Assembly (NCBI GenBank): GCA_965661575.1
Contig: CBFIEJ010000023.1
Location: forward strand, 1 to 33,034
DNA: 33,034 nucleotides
Direction: 5' to 3'
Source of the DNA: UA16 sp965661575
Lineage (GTDB): Bacteria > Bacteroidota > Bacteroidia > Flavobacteriales_D > Sanyastnellaceae
The position numbers were made by a program, and so were the translations under genes. This document shows positions 26,237-33,034 of the stretch, one piece after another. Within the stretch, counting starts at the first letter, position 1, and every line of letters begins with the position of its first letter. The notes below the pieces were generated by a model. It ran no database searches. It worked only from the letters and a program-made list of their open reading frames with translations, and had not been told where the DNA came from.

Positions 26237-26869
26237 CTATTGGTTGAGCACTTGATGAATCCATGGGATCGAGGTGAACTTCTTCGAAGGTAAAGTTTTG
26301 AATTCCATCGGATTGCCCGCAATTGGATGGCTAAATGCGAGGTGGTGTGCGCTCAGAAAGAGCCCACGTCCTTTGTAAATTCCTGATGGTGGATGGAATT
26401 TATCGTCGCCAACAATTGCATGCCCTGCTGCCATTAAATGCCTCCGAATTTGGTGGGTTCTGCCACTGAGGGTTTCGATAACCGCTGCGGTCAGATCATC
26501 AGATTGGGCGAGGGTGCCTTGGGCTTTTGCTCGCACGATAGACGCAGAAGGCTTGCCGTCTAGAGGGAGGTTGATGATGAGTTTTTGCGGCAATATCCCA
26601 TGGCAAATTGCCCAATACTTTTTACGGATGCTACCGACTCGGAATGCGTCATTGACGGCTCGAATTGCGGCCATGTTTTTCCCAAAAATAACCCAGCCAG
26701 ATGTTGCGAAATCGAGCCGGTGACAAGGCTCAATGAGATTTGAACCAGTCATTTTTCGAACGTGCCACCGAAATGTTTTTCCTGAATTTCCGGATGTCAG
26801 TATGCCATGCGGTTTCCAGGCGACAAGTAGGTGTTCGTCCTCGAATGCGACGCGAATTTCGGGATTCAT
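26237..26869 (-). CDS. RluA-family RNA pseudouridine synthase
   Basis: The enzyme converts uridine to pseudouridine in rRNA or tRNA. It has 210 residues from the ATG at 26869; a TTG at 26905 is open but would add only MPGQNSATSSSP. The catalytic motif CHRLDFATSGW is at about residues 49-59, with Asp53 as the catalytic residue. The tail of the domain has VIETLSGRTHQIRRHLMAAGHAIVGDDKF, the usual RluA motif III. There is no S4 domain, as in the short RluA types, so the target site (rRNA or tRNA) cannot be told. It lies between the prolyl oligopeptidase stop (37 bp upstream) and plsC, apparently in one transcript. A basic KTFRWHVRKMTGSN segment after the first strand is shared with minimal members of the family. 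Confidence 0.87.
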   Translation of the reverse strand: MNPEIRVAFEDEHLLVAWKPHGILTSGNSGKTFRWHVRKMTGSNLIEPCHRLDFATSGWVIFGKNMAAIRAVNDAFRVGSIRKKYWAICHGILPQKLIINLPLDGKPSASIVRAKAQGTLAQSDDLTAAVIETLSGRTHQIRRHLMAAGHAIVGDDKFHPPSGIYKGRGLFLSAHHLAFSHPIAGNPMEFKTLPSKKFTSIPWIHQVLNQ

Positions 26870-26906
26870 GGGCGAGGAAGATGTCGCGCTATTTTGTCCC
26901 GGCAAG

Positions 26907-29054
26907 TCAAGGTTTCAAACCCATTTCATGGAACATGAATGCCCACTTTTCAGATTGCTCATCCAAAATCTTAGATGTGGGCTTCCCTGCCCCGTGTCCG
27001 GCATTTTTGTCAATTCGGATGAGGGCGGGTCTTGGTCCGGTCTGGCACGCTTGCAATCGCGCTGCAAACTTGAAGCTGTGCGCAGGAACTACACGGTCAT
27101 CGTGATCTGCCGTGGTGACCATTGTCGCTGGATAATTGGTTCTGGGGGCAATGTTGTGGTAGGGCGAATAGCCTGCTAGGTTGAGGAAATCAGCTTTCGA
27201 ACTGTCCGCGCAACCGTATTCAGGAATCCAGCCCCATCCAATTGTAAACCGGTGGTAGCGAAGCATATCCATCACTCCGACTGCCGGGAAAGCGACAGCG
27301 GCCAATTCTGGACGTTGTGTCATTGTAGCCCCGACCAGTAATCCGCCATTGGATCCACCGGCAATGGCTAGACGTTCGGAGTTCGTGTATTCTGCGGCGA
27401 TGAGGTATTCTCCAGCTGCGATGAAATCATCGAATACATTTTGCTTTTTGAGGAGCATCCCTGCTTCATGCCATTCTTCTCCAAATTCGCCACCACCGCG
27501 CAAGTTTGGCATGGCGTAGACGCCATCGTTTTCGAGGAGCAACAAGAGAGAAGGGCTGAAGCTGGGCGTCAAGCTGATGTTGAAACCACCATAAGCGTAA
27601 AGATAGGTCGGACGTTCGCCGTCCATATTCAATCCTTTTTTGTGGACGATGAACATCGGGATTTCTGTTCCGTCTTTTGATTCAAACCACACTTGTTTTG
27701 ATTCGAATTGCTCGGGACTGAAGTCCACTTTTGGACGCGCAAATAAAGAGCTTACACCTGAAGCAATGTCGTAGCGATAGATGGAAGTTGGGTAGGTGAA
27801 TGAAGTGAAGGCATAAAATGTTTCGGTTGCATCAAGCTTACCTCCAAATCCTCCTGTGCTTCCGGCAGCATTGGGCAACTTGATCTCCCTCGGGTTTTGT
27901 CCATCAAGATCCATTCGAATGACCGCGTTGCATGCGTTGCGCAGATAAGTGGCAAAAAGTTGTCCTCCGGTGGCATTGACGCCTTCGAGGAGATGCTCGG
28001 ATTCCGGTATGATGTTGACCCAGTCAGAAAGAGTCGTACTCGAAATACCTGCGAGACGGTACTTTGGGGCGTCTTTGTCTGTCAGAACTAGGAACCGCCC
28101 GTTCACATGATCGACAACTGAACTTCGGGTGTTGAATCCGCCGATCAGCTCCTGCCACTCAGCGTTCGGGTTTTGCAAGTCTAGAACATGAATGCTGTTG
28201 CCATCTGTGCCTGTTGAAGTGCTCAGGACCAGAAATTTCTCGTCTTCGGTGGCGTAAGCAAAATGATATCGGTTGGGTTCATCATCGTTTCGGAATACCA
28301 AACGATCTTGAGATTGGTCGGTTCCAATTTTGTGAAAGTAGACACTGTGGAATGTGTTCTCAGCACTAAACTCACTGCCTTCGGGTGCTGGATAACGGCT
28401 GTAGTAAAAGCCGTCTCCAACCCAGCTGGTACCCGAGAATTTGACCCATTTAAGAACGTCTCCCTGTGGCGTTCCACTTGCCAAATCATACACATGGATT
28501 TCTTGCCAATCTGATCCTGCTTCATTTTGGATGATTGCGATGTGGCGATTGTCTTTCGATGGACTTCCAAGGGTTGCGGTGACGGTTCCATCTGCGCTGA
28601 GTGCATTTGGGTCCAAGAAAACTTGGTCTTCCCCAGCGAGGTAATCTCTCACATACCAGACACTTTGATTCTGAAGTCCGTCGTTTTTAGCCAGGAAGTA
28701 ACGATTGCCAATTTTGCGCGGCATACCTACTTTTTCATAATCGAATATGGATTCAAAACGGTCGCGTAGCGGCTTCTTCCAAGGGTTGGAATCGAGGTGT
28801 TTCTGTGTGAATTCGATTTGTGCATCGACCCATTCCTCTGTTTCCTTCGAACGGTCATCTTCTAGCCAGCGATAGGGGTCGGCGACTTCGGTATTCCACA
28901 ATGTATCGATGACCGATTCGACGCGAGACTCGGGGTAAGCAAACGAGTGGCGGGTTTCCATGGTTGGGTCGTTGGTGTTACAAGCTCCAAGAGCCACTAC
29001 CAAAGCAAAAACGAAAACCTTGGAGGACAATGGCGGGTGGAATGGCTTTTTCAT
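26907..29054 (-). CDS. Prolyl oligopeptidase (S9A), lipoprotein type
   Basis: The protein has 715 residues. The N-terminal signal (VFVFALVVALGAC) has a lipobox Cys25, so it is likely attached to a membrane on the periplasmic side. It continues with ADPYRWLEDDRSKETEEWV, the typical S9A opening, a seven-bladed propeller, and then the hydrolase domain. The catalytic Ser is in AIAGGSNGGLLVGAT (about residue 568), the Asp in TADHDDRVVPAHSFK and the His in NAGHGAGKPTSK. S9A enzymes cut short peptides after Pro. The length fits. It heads the minus-strand run that continues through rluA, plsC and the methyltransferase gene. A -7-like box lies 20 bases upstream. Confidence 0.93.
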   Translation of the reverse strand: MKKPFHPPLSSKVFVFALVVALGACNTNDPTMETRHSFAYPESRVESVIDTLWNTEVADPYRWLEDDRSKETEEWVDAQIEFTQKHLDSNPWKKPLRDRFESIFDYEKVGMPRKIGNRYFLAKNDGLQNQSVWYVRDYLAGEDQVFLDPNALSADGTVTATLGSPSKDNRHIAIIQNEAGSDWQEIHVYDLASGTPQGDVLKWVKFSGTSWVGDGFYYSRYPAPEGSEFSAENTFHSVYFHKIGTDQSQDRLVFRNDDEPNRYHFAYATEDEKFLVLSTSTGTDGNSIHVLDLQNPNAEWQELIGGFNTRSSVVDHVNGRFLVLTDKDAPKYRLAGISSTTLSDWVNIIPESEHLLEGVNATGGQLFATYLRNACNAVIRMDLDGQNPREIKLPNAAGSTGGFGGKLDATETFYAFTSFTYPTSIYRYDIASGVSSLFARPKVDFSPEQFESKQVWFESKDGTEIPMFIVHKKGLNMDGERPTYLYAYGGFNISLTPSFSPSLLLLLENDGVYAMPNLRGGGEFGEEWHEAGMLLKKQNVFDDFIAAGEYLIAAEYTNSERLAIAGGSNGGLLVGATMTQRPELAAVAFPAVGVMDMLRYHRFTIGWGWIPEYGCADSSKADFLNLAGYSPYHNIAPRTNYPATMVTTADHDDRVVPAHSFKFAARLQACQTGPRPALIRIDKNAGHGAGKPTSKILDEQSEKWAFMFHEMGLKP

Positions 29055-29074
29055 TGATTATTCTTTACTGTGAC

Positions 29075-29082
29075 CAAAAGTA
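29075..29082 (-). promoter_or_regulatory. Bacteroidota -7-like box before prolyl oligopeptidase
   Basis: On the minus strand the sequence reads TACTTTTG, an exact TAnnTTTG match, 20 bases before the ATG. A -33 element at the usual distance was not clear, so this is a candidate only. Confidence 0.4.
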
Positions 29083-29121
29083 CCGAAAGACCTGCATCTT
29101 TGTCTTCTAAATAATGAAGCA

Positions 29122-29916
29122 ATGCGAAGCCACGAAATTGACTTTCATATCCATGGGGATGATCTGCAAACGGTTGAAGTTGAATTGGACCCACAAGAAA
29201 CGGTTATCGCTGAAGCGGGTGCCATGAATTGGATGGAGTCAGGAATTCAGTTTGAGGCCAAGATGGGCGACGGTTCAGAAGTCAACTCGGGGTTCATGAA
29301 TAAATTGTTCAGTGCGGGTAAGCGGTTGTTGACCGGAGAGTCAATTTTCATGACTCATTTCACCAATCATGGAGCGCTCAAGCGTAAAGTAGCTTTCGCG
29401 TCACCGTATCCCGGTAAAATCATGCCGGTGGATCTTTCATCCGTTGGGGGGGAGGTGATTTGTCAGAAAGATGCCTTTTTATGCGCAGCAAAGGGGACCG
29501 AAGTCAGCATTGCAATTAACAAACGGATAGGTTCTGGTTTTTTTGGTGGAGAAGGATTTATACTGCAGCGTTTGCGCGGGGATGGAATGGCTTTTTTGCA
29601 TGCGGGTGGCACCGTTGTGGAGAAAAAGTTGAACGGAGAAAAGCTAAGGGTGGATACCGGATGCATTGTAGGGTACACAGGGCAAATCGATTACAGTGTT
29701 GAACAAGCAGGGGGGTTGCGATCCATGCTTTTTGGCGGTGAGGGACTATTCTTAGCAACTTTAAGTGGAACAGGAACCGTCTGGTTGCAGAGCTTGCCGT
29801 TCAGTCGATTGGCAGATCGCATCATAGCTCGTGCCCCCAGTATTGGCGGTTCGAGCAAGGGGGAAGGCTCAGCTTTGGGTAAATACGGCCGCATGATTGG
29901 GGGAGATAATTGGTGA
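29122..29916 (+). CDS. AIM24-family protein (TIGR00266-like)
   Basis: This 264-residue protein of the AIM24/DUF124 family has no signal peptide. Characteristic segments are QTVIAEAGAMNWMESGIQFEAKMG, ESIFMTHFTN and PYPGKIMPVDLSSVGGEVICQKDAFLCAAKGTEVSI, with GEGFILQRLRGDGMAFLHAGGTVVEKKL and GLFLATLSGTGTVWLQSLPFSRLADRI later. The family has a TRAP-like beta-fold; its biochemical role in bacteria is not settled. The Gly-rich C-terminus (GGSSKGEGSALGKYGRMIGGDNW) is a usual variable tail. It is divergent from the prolyl oligopeptidase gene, with 67 bp between the starts, and 115 bp before the RRM protein gene. No neighbour suggests a function. The start is supported by the family-like HEIDFHIHGDDLQTVEVEL beginning. 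Confidence 0.87.
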   Translation: MRSHEIDFHIHGDDLQTVEVELDPQETVIAEAGAMNWMESGIQFEAKMGDGSEVNSGFMNKLFSAGKRLLTGESIFMTHFTNHGALKRKVAFASPYPGKIMPVDLSSVGGEVICQKDAFLCAAKGTEVSIAINKRIGSGFFGGEGFILQRLRGDGMAFLHAGGTVVEKKLNGEKLRVDTGCIVGYTGQIDYSVEQAGGLRSMLFGGEGLFLATLSGTGTVWLQSLPFSRLADRIIARAPSIGGSSKGEGSALGKYGRMIGGDNW

Positions 29917-30031
29917 GTTGATTGCACCTGAGCTCGACTTTCATTATTTTCGTGTTACGTTTTGGAGCATTAACATCTCCTCAACACCTTTTCCATTTGC
30001 CAAATAATCACTTTTATTTCCATTCTTTCAG

Positions 30032-30571
30032 ATGAAATTATTCGTCGCGAAATTGAACCGGGATGTTCAGGATGAACACCTCGAAGAAGCCTTTTCTAAA
30101 TTTGGACCTGTCGGTTATGCCCGAGTAATCACTGATCGAGACACGGGACAATCAAAATGTTTTGGATTCGTTCAAATGAGGGAGGCCGAGGACGGCCGAA
30201 ACGCCCTAGAAGAAATGAATGGAGCTGAACTCATGGGATTTCGAATGGTCGTGAAGGAGGCAGAAGATCGAGGAAAAAAACCGGGGGATTCAAACTCACG
30301 AGGGACGAGGCCATCAGGAGGACGCCCTGCTTCTTCGGCTTCAAGTGCAAGACCAACAAGTCCTTCGCCAAGGTCTGGGGCATCTTCTGAATACAGCAGG
30401 CTCGATGCGCCAGCAGTGCCCCCCAAATCGGGTGCATCAAAAAACAAGCCATCCAAGGCGGGTAAATTCAAAGGCGGCAAGGATATTTATGCCGACGGTC
30501 CGAAGCCGACAAAACTCAAAAAGTCAAAAACCAAACGCACAGATTGGTTGGATGACATGGACGATTTTTGA
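30032..30571 (+). CDS. RRM-domain RNA-binding protein
   Basis: The protein has 179 residues. Residues 1-80 form one RNA recognition motif: RNP2 LFVAKL at 3-8 and RNP1 KCFGFVQM at 42-49, with the helix DEHLEEAFSKFGPV between. Residues 81-179 are a low-complexity tail of Ser/Gly/Pro/Arg and then Lys-rich repeats (SKNKPSKAGKFKGGKD, PTKLKKSKTKRTD), ending WLDDMDDF. Such short RRM proteins are common in Bacteroidota and cyanobacteria and bind single-stranded RNA; a cold or stress role is known for relatives but is not shown here. It is a single-gene unit after a 115-bp leader and before a strong intrinsic terminator, so its mRNA is short and self-contained. Confidence 0.9.
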   Translation: MKLFVAKLNRDVQDEHLEEAFSKFGPVGYARVITDRDTGQSKCFGFVQMREAEDGRNALEEMNGAELMGFRMVVKEAEDRGKKPGDSNSRGTRPSGGRPASSASSARPTSPSPRSGASSEYSRLDAPAVPPKSGASKNKPSKAGKFKGGKDIYADGPKPTKLKKSKTKRTDWLDDMDDF

Positions 30572-30595
30572 AAGGAAAAAACTGAAATTATCACA

Positions 30596-30617
30596 GGGGC
30601 CTCGGCCCCTTTTTTTT
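30596..30617 (+). terminator. Intrinsic terminator after the RRM gene
   Basis: GGGGC (30596-30600) pairs with GCCCC (30605-30609) around a CTCG loop; the outer bases also allow GGGGCC/GGCCCC. Eight T residues follow directly (30610-30617). It lies 25 bases after the RRM stop codon and is the only classical intrinsic terminator I found in the window. Confidence 0.9.
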
Positions 30618-30770
30618 GCGTTAGAGTATGAAAATGATTTGCCCGTTCACTGACGTAAACGAGCCTTTTATTGCTGTATTTCGAGTTGAACCTGACGTTA
30701 ATTAGAAGAGTAAAACGCGTGATTAGTCGAGATAATTCGAAATAATATCGAGTTGTATAGAGAAAATTGC

Positions 30771-30778
30771 TATATTTA
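30771..30778 (+). promoter_or_regulatory. Possible -7 box before the large repeat-protein gene
   Basis: TATATTTA is close to TAnnTTTG and lies 24 bases before the ATG at 30802. A TTG at 30753-30755 is 15 bases upstream of it, somewhat short of usual spacing. The stretch 30618-30801 otherwise holds an AT-rich leader and one imperfect hairpin (30641-30664). Confidence 0.35.
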
Positions 30779-30801
30779 CGAAGCCATAAACCATCACGAA
30801 A

Positions 30802-33012
30802 ATGAGTCGTTTTATACTGCTTTGCGCCGGAATCATGCTTTCCGGACTCACTTATGCTCAGTCTGAATCCTTGTATTCACTGACTGTTTCGGAACATGCA
30901 ACGGGAATCATTGAAGGTCAAACGACCTACAGGATTTATGTTGACATGGTCAATTCTGATGACTTTTTGAGTTCCGTTTACGGGAATCAAGAAGAATTTT
31001 TGGAATTTTCCACCGAGCTCGGATTTTACAACAGCCCCCTCGCAACAGGTGCAACGGCTGGTGGAATCAATCCAGCATTTTTCCCGTTTCCTGGTTTTGA
31101 AGGACTTCCTGCAGATAGCTGGTTGACCATCGGAATTGAGTCAACTCCTGTTGGTGATGAGGTAAGTATCAGCACAGTGGAAGATGCGGCTCAGCCATAC
31201 CTCGGCGCGTTTACGGCGACTTCGGCCATTTCTGGCCAGGATTTCACGATCAGTACCCAGACGGGTGGAGCGTGGTATGTCTTGAATGGCACTCCGAATG
31301 GTTTGGCAGGTGATGATGGTCAAGTTTTGGTGATGCAAATCACAACGGCAGGAGGACTATCAGGATTGTTGAATGTTCAGATTTTTGAAAACGGAGATGG
31401 CCAATCGGACATTCGTAAGTCATTCGCTTTTGATGGGGTAGGCACGTTTTATGATGCTGATGACGATACGGGAGGTCCAACTCCCAATCCTGGATGTACA
31501 GACGAAACAGCATGCAACTACGATGCGACGGCCACCTCTGATGATGGTTCTTGTGCAGTAGAAGACGAATGTGGAGTTTGTGGTGGCGACGGCATCGCCG
31601 AAGGCGAATGTGATTGTGATGGAAACACAGAGGACGCCCTTGGCGTTTGCGGTGGATCATGCACTGCCGATGTGAACGATAATGGAGTTTGTGATGATCA
31701 GGAAGTCTTGGGTTGCACTGATGATGCAGCTTGTAACTACGACTCTTCAGCTACGCAAGACGATGGGTCTTGCGCTGAGTTAGACGAGTGTGGAGTTTGC
31801 GGCGGAGAAGGCATTGCCGAAGGCGATTGCGATTGTGATGGAAACGTTCTTGACGAATGCGGTGTTTGTGGAGGTGATGGCATCGCCGAAGGCGATTGCG
31901 ATTGCGATGGAAATACGACCGATGCCTTGGGGGTTTGCGGAGGAACATGTACTGCTGATAACAACGATAACGGTGTCTGTGATGACCTTGAAGTTGTGGG
32001 ATGTACCGATTCTGCGGCATGCAACTACAGCGATGACGCTACTGAAGATGATGGATCATGCGACTACTGCTCTTGCGGCGAAGTAGCTGGTATGCCTTCA
32101 GGATATACGCTGACCGTAACTGAGCACGCTGTTGACCTCGTTGAAGGCCAGACGACATACCGTGTTTATGTAGACCTGGTGAATTCCGATGACTTTTTGA
32201 GCTCGGTTTACGGAAACGAAGATGAGCCCATGCATTTTGCAACCGAAGAGGGCTTTTATAACAGTCCCTTGGCCACAGGAGCTACTGCGGGTGGAATCAA
32301 TCCAGCATTTTTCCCGTTTCCTGGTTTCGAAAGCTTGCCAGCGGACAGTTGGTTAACCATTGGTATTGAGTCAACACCAGTTGGAGATGAGGTTAGTATC
32401 AGCACGGTAGAAGATGCGGCTCAGCCATACCTCGGAGCATTTACTGCAACGTCTGCGATTTCGGGTGCAGATTTCGCTATCAGTACCCAAACCGGTGGTG
32501 CTTGGTACGTTTTGAACGGAACGCCAAATGGTTTAGGCGATGAGAACGGTCAAGTCCTCGTGATGCAGTTCACAACCGGCGGATCGTTCAATGGTTCCTT
32601 TAATACGCAGATCTTTGAAAACGGTCTTGGTGAAAATGACATTCGAAAGACGTTCTCATTTGATGGCGTAGGAACGTTCACTGCCGACGGTGAAGGTGGC
32701 GGTGGTACGGGTGGAAACGCATGTGGATGCACGGATGAGACAGCGTCAAATTATGATTCAGAAGCCCAGTATGATGACGGGAGCTGCTTGTTTGATGTCC
32801 CAGGTTGCACGGATGCAACGGCCTGTAACTATGATGCAGACGCCACATCAGATGATGATTCTTGCCTGCAGCTGGACGAATGTGGAGTTTGTGGCGGAGA
32901 CGGCATCGCAGAAGGCGAGTGTGACTGCGACGGAAACGTATTGGACGAATGTGGAGTTTGTGGCGGAAACGGCATCGCAGAAGGCGAATGTGACTGCGAC
33001 GGAAACGTATAG
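30802..33012 (+). CDS. Large secreted Cys/Asp-rich repeat protein, apparent stop near window end
   Basis: The visible frame gives 736 residues. A signal peptide (MSRFILLCAGIMLSGLTYAQ) is followed by domain A (24-216), a Cys/Asp-rich region with CTDxxACNY...DDGSC and DECGVCGG...CDCDGN repeats (about 231-425), domain B (434-626), and more Cys repeats. Domains A and B are the same length (193 residues) and nearly identical in the middle. The Cys/Asp repeats resemble thrombospondin type 3-like calcium-binding segments of marine Bacteroidota T9SS cargo; calcium binding is inferred. The stop TAG at 33010-33012 lies where sister repeats have TTG, and the frame stays open after it to the window end. 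No T9SS tail is visible, so the true protein probably continues. Transcription likely starts in 30618-30801. Confidence 0.8.
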   Translation: MSRFILLCAGIMLSGLTYAQSESLYSLTVSEHATGIIEGQTTYRIYVDMVNSDDFLSSVYGNQEEFLEFSTELGFYNSPLATGATAGGINPAFFPFPGFEGLPADSWLTIGIESTPVGDEVSISTVEDAAQPYLGAFTATSAISGQDFTISTQTGGAWYVLNGTPNGLAGDDGQVLVMQITTAGGLSGLLNVQIFENGDGQSDIRKSFAFDGVGTFYDADDDTGGPTPNPGCTDETACNYDATATSDDGSCAVEDECGVCGGDGIAEGECDCDGNTEDALGVCGGSCTADVNDNGVCDDQEVLGCTDDAACNYDSSATQDDGSCAELDECGVCGGEGIAEGDCDCDGNVLDECGVCGGDGIAEGDCDCDGNTTDALGVCGGTCTADNNDNGVCDDLEVVGCTDSAACNYSDDATEDDGSCDYCSCGEVAGMPSGYTLTVTEHAVDLVEGQTTYRVYVDLVNSDDFLSSVYGNEDEPMHFATEEGFYNSPLATGATAGGINPAFFPFPGFESLPADSWLTIGIESTPVGDEVSISTVEDAAQPYLGAFTATSAISGADFAISTQTGGAWYVLNGTPNGLGDENGQVLVMQFTTGGSFNGSFNTQIFENGLGENDIRKTFSFDGVGTFTADGEGGGGTGGNACGCTDETASNYDSEAQYDDGSCLFDVPGCTDATACNYDADATSDDDSCLQLDECGVCGGDGIAEGECDCDGNVLDECGVCGGNGIAEGECDCDGNV
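30871..31449 (+). repeat. Long repeat copy A (193-residue domain)
   Basis: 579 bases encoding the first copy of a domain starting at LYSLTV and ending FDGVGTF. It matches 32101-32679 without length change. The middle (from GFYNSPLATGATAGG to GGAWYVLNGTPNGL) is nearly invariant, while both ends differ. Confidence 0.9.
31561..31917 (+). repeat. 69-nt coding repeat units, first cluster
   Basis: Units at about 31561-31629, 31780-31848 and 31849-31917 encode DECGVCGG(D/E)GIAEG-type modules ending CDCDGN; the latter two are in tandem. Between them lie the variant TDALGVCGG-type spacer and CTDxxACNY repeats. These are coding repeats, not a CRISPR array. Confidence 0.85.
32101..32679 (+). repeat. 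Long repeat copy B (193-residue domain)
   Basis: Second copy of the 579-base domain, 1230 bases downstream of copy A, from GYTLTV to FDGVGTF, in the same frame and with no indel relative to copy A. Confidence 0.9.
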
Positions 33013-33034
33013 GACGAAGGTGGAGTTTGTGGCG
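32872..33034 (+). repeat. 69-nt tandem repeat running to the window end
   Basis: Two full units (32872-32940 and 32941-33009) differ at three bases. A third unit begins at 33010 and is cut at 33034; its 25 bases differ from the second unit at two positions, TTG to TAG and TGT to GGT. Confidence 0.9.

Noticed and set aside
26182..26322. N-terminal extension of the plsC frame by 47 residues
   Set aside because: It is Ser/Pro-rich and overlaps the rluA end; the ATG at 26181 begins directly at the expected first helix.
29916..29939. Weak hairpin after the AIM24 gene (AGTTGA with TCGACT)
   Set aside because: It is only six pairs with a wobble and a large loop; the T-rich sequence after it is broken.
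30641..30664. Possible second terminator or attenuator hairpin (GCCCGTT with AACGAGC)
   Set aside because: The stem has a C-A mismatch, a ten-base loop and only a short mixed T run after it.
31737..32024. Long minus-strand frames with Pro/Ser/Gln or His/Arg repeats
   Set aside because: They are complements of the plus-strand coding repeat and inherit its periodicity.
31490..33034. Regular short repeats that could look like a CRISPR array
   Set aside because: They stay in one coding frame, encode Cys/Asp-rich modules, and have no unique spacers of fixed size or cas genes nearby.

Overview
The window reads as a piece of a Bacteroidota chromosome, most likely a marine Flavobacteriales-type organism. 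The evidence is several large secreted proteins with type IX secretion system (T9SS) sorting tails (type A 'LYPNPA...' and type B gliding-motility-associated tails), Cys/Asp-rich 'CTDxxACNY...DDGSC' repeats, a Blh-type carotene dioxygenase, TAnnTTTG-like -7 boxes and weak Shine-Dalgarno signals. No rRNA, tRNA, CRISPR array, transposase or phage gene was seen. This placement is inferred from protein families, not from a marker gene.

Left arm (1-12110, all minus strand): a directon that reads acs (acetyl-CoA synthetase), a giant IgGFc-binding-like T9SS-B protein, blh (carotene 15,15'-dioxygenase), a second giant paralogue of the same T9SS-B family, and a BNR/sortilin-like secreted protein that runs off the left edge. 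Gene joints are very tight (5 bp, a 4-bp ATGA overlap, an overlap, 16 bp), so blh is physically locked between two surface-protein paralogues.

Centre (12197-19867): two small plus-strand genes (a possible PqqD-like protein and a putative lipoprotein), a minus-strand AMP nucleosidase, then a plus-strand nucleoside salvage run: cytidine deaminase, an unrecognised outer-membrane-like protein, a CNT nucleoside transporter, pyrimidine/thymidine phosphorylase, a nitroreductase and a TerC membrane protein. A perfect 8-bp-stem hairpin sits exactly in front of the transporter start.

Right-centre (19878-29054): asparagine synthase B (minus); a secreted S8-family protease with Cys repeats and a T9SS-A tail (plus), whose catalytic Asp position appears to be Glu; and a minus-strand run of prolyl oligopeptidase lipoprotein, RluA-type pseudouridine synthase, PlsC-type acyltransferase and a SAM-dependent methyltransferase.

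Right end (29122-33034): an AIM24-family protein, an RRM RNA-binding protein followed by the only textbook intrinsic terminator in the window, and a large repeat protein with two same-length 193-residue domains and 69-nt tandem repeats. Its apparent stop codon, 22 bases from the window end, lies inside a repeat copy and looks like a point change or a sequence-end error. All intergenic gaps are shorter than 300 bases.
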